This document shows, piece after piece, positions 59,326 through 64,000 of a stretch of DNA of 64,000 nt. Both the position numbers and the translations under genes were made by a program. The notes beneath the pieces were generated by a model. That model was not told the DNA's origin, did not search any database, and saw only the letters and a program-made list of their open reading frames with translations. The first letter of the stretch is position 1. Every line of letters begins with the position of its first letter. The stretch comes from Symbiodinium natans (taxonomy: Eukaryota; Sar; Dinophyceae; Suessiales; Symbiodiniaceae), in the NCBI GenBank assembly GCA_905221605.1, contig CAJNDS010002600.1:62001-126000 (forward strand). Direction: 5' to 3'.

Positions 59326-60905
59326 GCAGACACCACCGTGGAATGAGAAATGCAGTGGCCAGTTCATAGCATGGTTCTCTCTTGGCTCCTTCTGCCACGT
59401 GCAATCGCGTGCAATCCAATACTGACGACGTGCGCCCGGCCAGTAAATCCCGTTGTGTTCGTGCGTGTCTAGCATGAGGTGCAAGAAGAGGCCTTACGCT
59501 CCACGCGCCAGGCGGCAGCGTCATCTGCCAGGTTGGACTAGGGCCCCTTGTGAACCTTAAAGGTCTTCCGAGGCTTCGATGTTCGCGGTAGCTGTAAGGC
59601 TTGCTTGCACATAAGAACCCCAGAGCTTCAAGATGCGGCTTAAAGACCAGGGAGTCTTGGTTGGGAAGGTCAGCTATCTCTCCAGGCGTTGTGAATGCAT
59701 CAAGGGTCGTCGGGCTGAGAATCTGGATTTGCCAACGCCCTTTGAGTTGTTTATTGCATTGTCCTTGCGGGCGTTGTCGTTAAAGTCGTAGAGTCAGTGC
59801 CCGTTTTGTTCGCAGCGCGCCTACGTCCTGTGCCCGCTCAAGCACTTCCCGTTTACCATGCCAGCATGTGTAGCTCAGCAGGCTTTCCTCCGACAAAGAC
59901 GCGAAGGCATGGCCCTCAGAGCACGACGCTCGGGTTTTGGGTTTCGGGTTTAGGGTTTGGGGGTTCAGGGTTGGGGGTTTAGGGTTTGGGGCGGAGAAGC
60001 CCCCAGACTTGAGAATTGACGTTTCGCGAACGAGCCAACAAACCCAGCAATGAGCAGTCTGTGAAGGACGGCGCTCAGGCTGCCCCAGCCGCGTGCCAAG
60101 CGATCCATGTTCAAGACCCTATCACAGGAGCCTAGATGATTCACCCGATGATTCCCGCAAACAGTAGGCTGTTGGGGTTGTCAGTTCCTTTAAGAATTTC
60201 CGACTGGTCGATATGCTTGTCTCCCCTTGTCTCCCTTCATGGATGGCCCGGGTTTCTGGTGGATTGCGTTTTCCTTTGCCTCTCTTCATGTTGGAAACGT
60301 TGTTTCAAGACTTAAAGTTCTGGTCTAAACTGTGCAAGTTGAAGTCGAGCCGAGGTCGGTGAAGATGTTCCCGAATCCCATGGCCCAGCTGAGGAGAACA
60401 TCCGACGATCGATTTTTGTCCTAAGCCCTAAGCCGCTACCAAGCAAGGACGCATCCCATAAAATTCCAACACGGCCAAGGCCACGAAAGTGCCCACGGAC
60501 CTCGGTCGAACCCCTGGGCAATTTGGGGGTACTATGAGTATATACAGACTCCAAATGAAGGGCGATGTTGGGCACTCATACTTGCGAAGCCCCAAACGTC
60601 TTTCATGAACAGCGCGGGTCAGGGTTTGTTTAAGTTTCTAAAGGGCCCTAGGCCCTCCCAGCTTGTGGGGTTTCGGTCCTAGGGGCTTCGGCAGTTCGAA
60701 GTTGAGGCTTGAGGATTTAGAGTCTTTTAAGTGGGTTGCAGGAGTTTTGGGGCGTGATCGCACGTGTGCAGGAAGGGTTCAGGGTTCAGGGTTTAGGGAC
60801 GAGAGTCTAAGGTTTGGGGTTTAAGGCTCAGGGTTGCCGTGTTTAGCGGTTGGGGTTCTGAGCGGTTTGCGGTTCAGGGTTTAGGCTATGGGTTTAGGGT
60901 TTTCG
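59326..60905. other. Intergenic stretch with two degenerate telomere-like tracts
   Basis: No gene seen. TTTAGGG/TTGGGG-type repeats at 59935-59990 and 60780-60905. Confidence 0.5.
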
Positions 60906-61070
60906 GGAGTTTCGGGCAATAAGGGAAACCGCTTGCATGAGGACTGGTCTTCCAACTCCAACACCGTCGACGCAGTGACCGCCTTGGTCAAGTGCAAATT
61001 TAACCAGAAGTTCCACAGCTCTGGTTGAATCCTCTTTATCACTGCCCTCCAGCCTGCTCCTAGTGAGTAC

Positions 61071-61632
61071 ATGGCTCAGTTGCTCCAGGTAACTAGAACT
61101 CCAGCAAGCTTCAACATCCCTCTCTTGAGCCCTGGAAATGACTCCACCACCAACTCTGCTGCTGATCATCTTTTAGAGCAAGAGATTCAACACACAGGGG
61201 CAGTGTTTTATGGTGATCGATATGTATGGGCTGTGTCCAGTACTGGTTGTGCTCAAAGCCTCATGCGACTCGATCTGACTATCCCTCCATCGCTCTTTGA
61301 TGCTAGTGGTGTCCATGGTCTTCCCGTGTCAGTTCCGCTACGCTTTTCACTTTCCCTGGGAGCAGCTGCAACAGCAGAAGCAGTATCTGACCCTTTCTCA
61401 CCTGAGTTTGGACCTTCATCTCGTGACTAGCGGCTTCGTAGCCATCGACATATTTCAAGCCTTTCACAGCGTTTTCAATACTTTGTCGTCGCTGGGCGCC
61501 GACAACTTGTCAACCCTTCCAAGGACGGTGTACTTGACCCTGACGCACCAGCAGTACGTCACAATGTCGTTGCGTTTGGTGCGCCCGGCGTGCGGGACTT
61601 TGGCAGGCTTTGAGGAGCATGCAAGATTGTAA
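61071..61632 (+). other. Weak coding candidate in two overlapping frames
   Basis: 61071-61430 and 61297-61632 are ORFs of 119 and 111 codons in different frames. The second (FPCQFRYAFHFPWEQLQQQK, then VAIDIFQAFHSVFNTLSSLG) has a balanced composition. The two could be one frameshifted gene fragment. No family recognised. Confidence 0.25.
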
Positions 61633-61854
61633 TTATATCGGCGCGCCCGAAACCGTCCGAAGCCCCAAGCCCGAAGCCCTGAAGCGCTGATCGCATCAGT
61701 CTTCAGGGTTGGAGGGTGTCGGGCCCGAAACCCCAACCACTCCCTCTCCACCTCCCGACCCCAGTGCTCGTGCCAGGGAGACAGCCTGAGAAGGGACAGG
61801 AGATGCTTTGTGTTGTCAATGCAGTGATTTTGCGACGTGTTCGTGTTGCTGTGG

Positions 61855-61925
61855 AGGGTTTAGGGTTTAGGGTTTGGTTTGGGGTTTAGGGGTTTGGGGT
61901 GTGGGGTGTAGGATTTAGGGAGAGG
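61855..61925. repeat. Degenerate TTTAGGG tract
   Basis: GGTTTAGGGTTTAGGGTTTG and related units. Confidence 0.8.
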
Positions 61926-62929
61926 ATTTATCGCGTCTGTTTGGAAGGATCTTGACAATCGTCGGCGCTGCTTCAGAGGCACGGCATGGGGTTGCGCAAT
62001 CTTGGGTTAGCCCCGAAGATCCTAGAGGAAACCCGACTCGGAGTCTTCCGAGGATTTGAGCTCAGGGTTCTGTGTGGAATTGTCACGCCTTTCGATGCCG
62101 TCTTTTCTCCACACGCCACAAAAGCGTGGCACGCAGGGTGGAAAAAATGAAAGGCATTCCGTTTTAGAGCCCTTGACCCCCCCCACCCCCGCCCTAGAGA
62201 ATAAGTGGTGATCCGGTGTGTTTAGGGAACCTACTGCAAGGAGTATCTCCGGGGGCAGAGGGACGCCTTCAAAGAGGTGCGTCGGTGTAGACTGGAGTTG
62301 ATCAAATGTCGTACAGGGCTTTGCACGTGGTCACTATGTGAGTTTCATCGTGAAGGCCCGACGTACTTGCGAGCCCTGACCCAAGCAACCCAGGCCTGCC
62401 ACCCCTTCCCCATGCCAGGGGGACAGACTACGCCGACACGTGGAACTTCACGGGGACCAGGCGCTGCCCCAGTGTCCTGGTTTGGGCTCAGGGCCTCAGG
62501 GTGTGTGTGGTGCAGGACACAGGCCTCGCCCTTCAAATAGGGATGCCGCGCAAGCTATGGGCTGCAAAAGGAGCCCCCACCTACAAAGCATGCGTGGCCA
62601 TCATGGGGGTTTGGAGCTCTGCCTTGCCTTCTTTGTAGTGTGTTGCTGCAGGGTACACGCAACATGGAAAGTTGACTTTTTTTCTTGCGGAACTCGCCAA
62701 CTGCACACTAAACTGCACAGACGACATGGTGGTACTGTTATCGGTCCACCGTGTTTGTGCTTAAATTATTACAACAACATGAAACATATCATATTCTTTT
62801 TACATGTGCTGTAACTTGTAGGACGTACATATGGCCGCGTGCCAATATTGATTGTTTGTAACAGGGCCGCGGCCCGCACACGCGACATACCCCGTTACAG
62901 AGGGTATGCATTGTTGTTGTCTGCAGGTT
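61926..62929. other. Intergenic stretch, no gene seen
   Basis: Short ORFs only. The last 100 bases lead into the 114-bp array. Confidence 0.45.
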
Positions 62930-64000
62930 CCAAGTCTTGCTTATCGGGGTGTAAGTGTTCTTAAGTTTCAAAAAGCAAATATATATGTAACACTGAATTT
63001 TACCTTAAAGGCCGCGTAGTTGGGGTGGTTCTAAGTCTTGCTTATCGGGGGGTAAGTGTTCGTAAGTTTCAAGAAGCAAATATGTATGTAAGACCGAATT
63101 TTAAACCCTCTTAAACCCTTAAAGGCTGCGTGTGTGGGGTGGCTCTAAGTCTTGCTTATCGGGGGGTAAGTGTTCGTAAGTTTCAAGAAGCAAATATATA
63201 TGTAACACCGAATTTTAAACCCCCTTAAACCCTTAAAGGCGGCGTATGTGGGGTGGTTCCAAGTCTTGCTTATCGGGGGGTAAGTGTTCCTAAGTTTCAA
63301 GAAGCAAATATATATGTAACACTGAATTTTGAACCCCCTTAAACCCTTAAAGGCTGCGTATGTGGGGTGGTTCTAAGTCCTGCTTATCGGGGGGTAAGTG
63401 TTCGTAAGTTTCAAGAAGTATATATATCTGTAACACTGAATTGTAAACCCCCTTAAACCCTTAAAGACTGCGTGTGTGGGGTGGTTCTAAGTTTTGCTTA
63501 TCGGGGGCTAAGTCTTCGTAAGTTTCAAGAAGCAAATATCTATGTAACACTGAATTTTAAACCCCCTCAAACTCTTAAAGGCTGCGTATGTGGGGTGGTT
63601 CTAAGTCTTGCTTATCGGGGGGTAAGTGTTTGTCAGTTTCAAGAAGCAAATATATATATGTAGCCCTCAATTTTAAACCCCCTTAAACCCTTAAAGGCTG
63701 CGTATGTGGGGTGGTTCTAAGTCTTGCTTATCGGAGGGTAAGTTTTCGTGAGTTTCAAGAAGCAAATATATATGTAACCCTGAATTTTAGACCCCCTTAA
63801 ACCCTTAAAGGCTGCGTATGTGGGGTGGTTCTAAGTCCTGCTTATCGGGGGGGGGGTAAGTGTTCGTAAGTTTCAAGAAGCAAATATATATGTAACACTG
63901 AATTGTAAACCCCCTTAAGCCCTTAAAGACTGCGTATGTGCGGGTGGTTCTAAGTTTTGCTTATCGGGGGCTAAGTGTAGAAGCAGTCATGCATGATCGT
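62930..64000. repeat. 114-bp tandem array running off the window end
   Basis: Ten copies with GCTTATCGGGG as an anchor; anchor spacing is 101, then mostly 114 bp. Each unit holds TAAGTGTTCGTAAGTTTCAA, GAAGCAAATATATATGTAAC, and CCCCCTTAAACCCTTAAAGG, a decayed telomere-like core. The array continues beyond 64000 as far as can be judged. Confidence 0.93.

Noticed and set aside
58404-59524. Arg/Glu-rich minus-strand and Ser/Leu-rich plus-strand ORFs of 245-310 codons
   Set aside because: Translations of the CT-rich tract; open frames follow from the repeat having no stop codons.
1-64000. tRNA, rRNA or complete spliced-leader RNA genes
   Set aside because: I looked for B-box-like GGTTCGA words, rRNA cores and the full spliced-leader sequence and found no convincing candidate; a covariance-model search would be decisive.

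Overview
This window looks like nuclear DNA of a dinoflagellate, most likely a Suessiales/Symbiodiniaceae type, though I cannot name the species. The reasons are many short interstitial TTTAGGG/CCCTAAA tracts, a non-canonical GC-AG intron whose ends share an AGGC repeat, retroelements with divergent LINE-type and copia-type reverse transcriptases, lysine/alanine-rich single-exon genes, tandem paralogue arrays, and very many mini- and microsatellites. There is no bacterial-style operon, rRNA, tRNA or CRISPR array that I can recognise.

Layout. 1-5.8 kb: the C-terminal end of an unknown ORF, then a 524-bp inverted repeat whose two arms face inward. Each arm supplies the same 5' leader to a different half of a LINE-type retroelement: a plus-strand endonuclease ORF and a minus-strand reverse transcriptase-RNase H ORF. 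The two ORFs converge near 2.1-2.3 kb. 5.8-16.7 kb: a 10.9-kb copia-type LTR retrotransposon on the minus strand. Its 200-bp LTRs look identical, its gag-pol frame is nearly 2700 codons long and it has several unusual membrane and coiled-coil segments, but no target-site duplication. 16.7-18.3 kb: degenerate GAAACCC repeats, a foldback element with 180-bp arms, and a telomere-like tract.

18.8-29.2 kb: a block of six probable genes, all on the minus strand. They are two lysine-rich unknown proteins, one unknown short gene, an RRM plus arginine/serine-rich protein, and two GC-rich adjacent ORFs of unknown origin. Telomere-like, AT-rich and CATATA microsatellite spacers separate them. Several carry apparent frameshifts, some in homopolymers, which may be sequence errors or decay. 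29.2-38.5 kb: no convincing gene. It holds telomere-like tracts in head-to-head arrangement, a long 84-bp minisatellite with a 1003-bp higher-order repeat, and scrambled copies of a dispersed repeat.

38.6-55.2 kb: genes and exons all on the plus strand. The first is a secreted LVIVD-repeat protein with a threonine-rich stalk, in two exons. After it comes a tandem array of units of about 6 kb carrying exons of an unknown helical protein and of an unknown coiled-coil protein. The switch from minus-strand to plus-strand genes across 29-38.5 kb fits the unidirectional gene blocks known from dinoflagellate chromosomes. 55.2-64 kb: mostly repeats, including GC-rich minisatellites, a 0.7-kb CT-rich tract and a 114-bp tandem array running to the window end.
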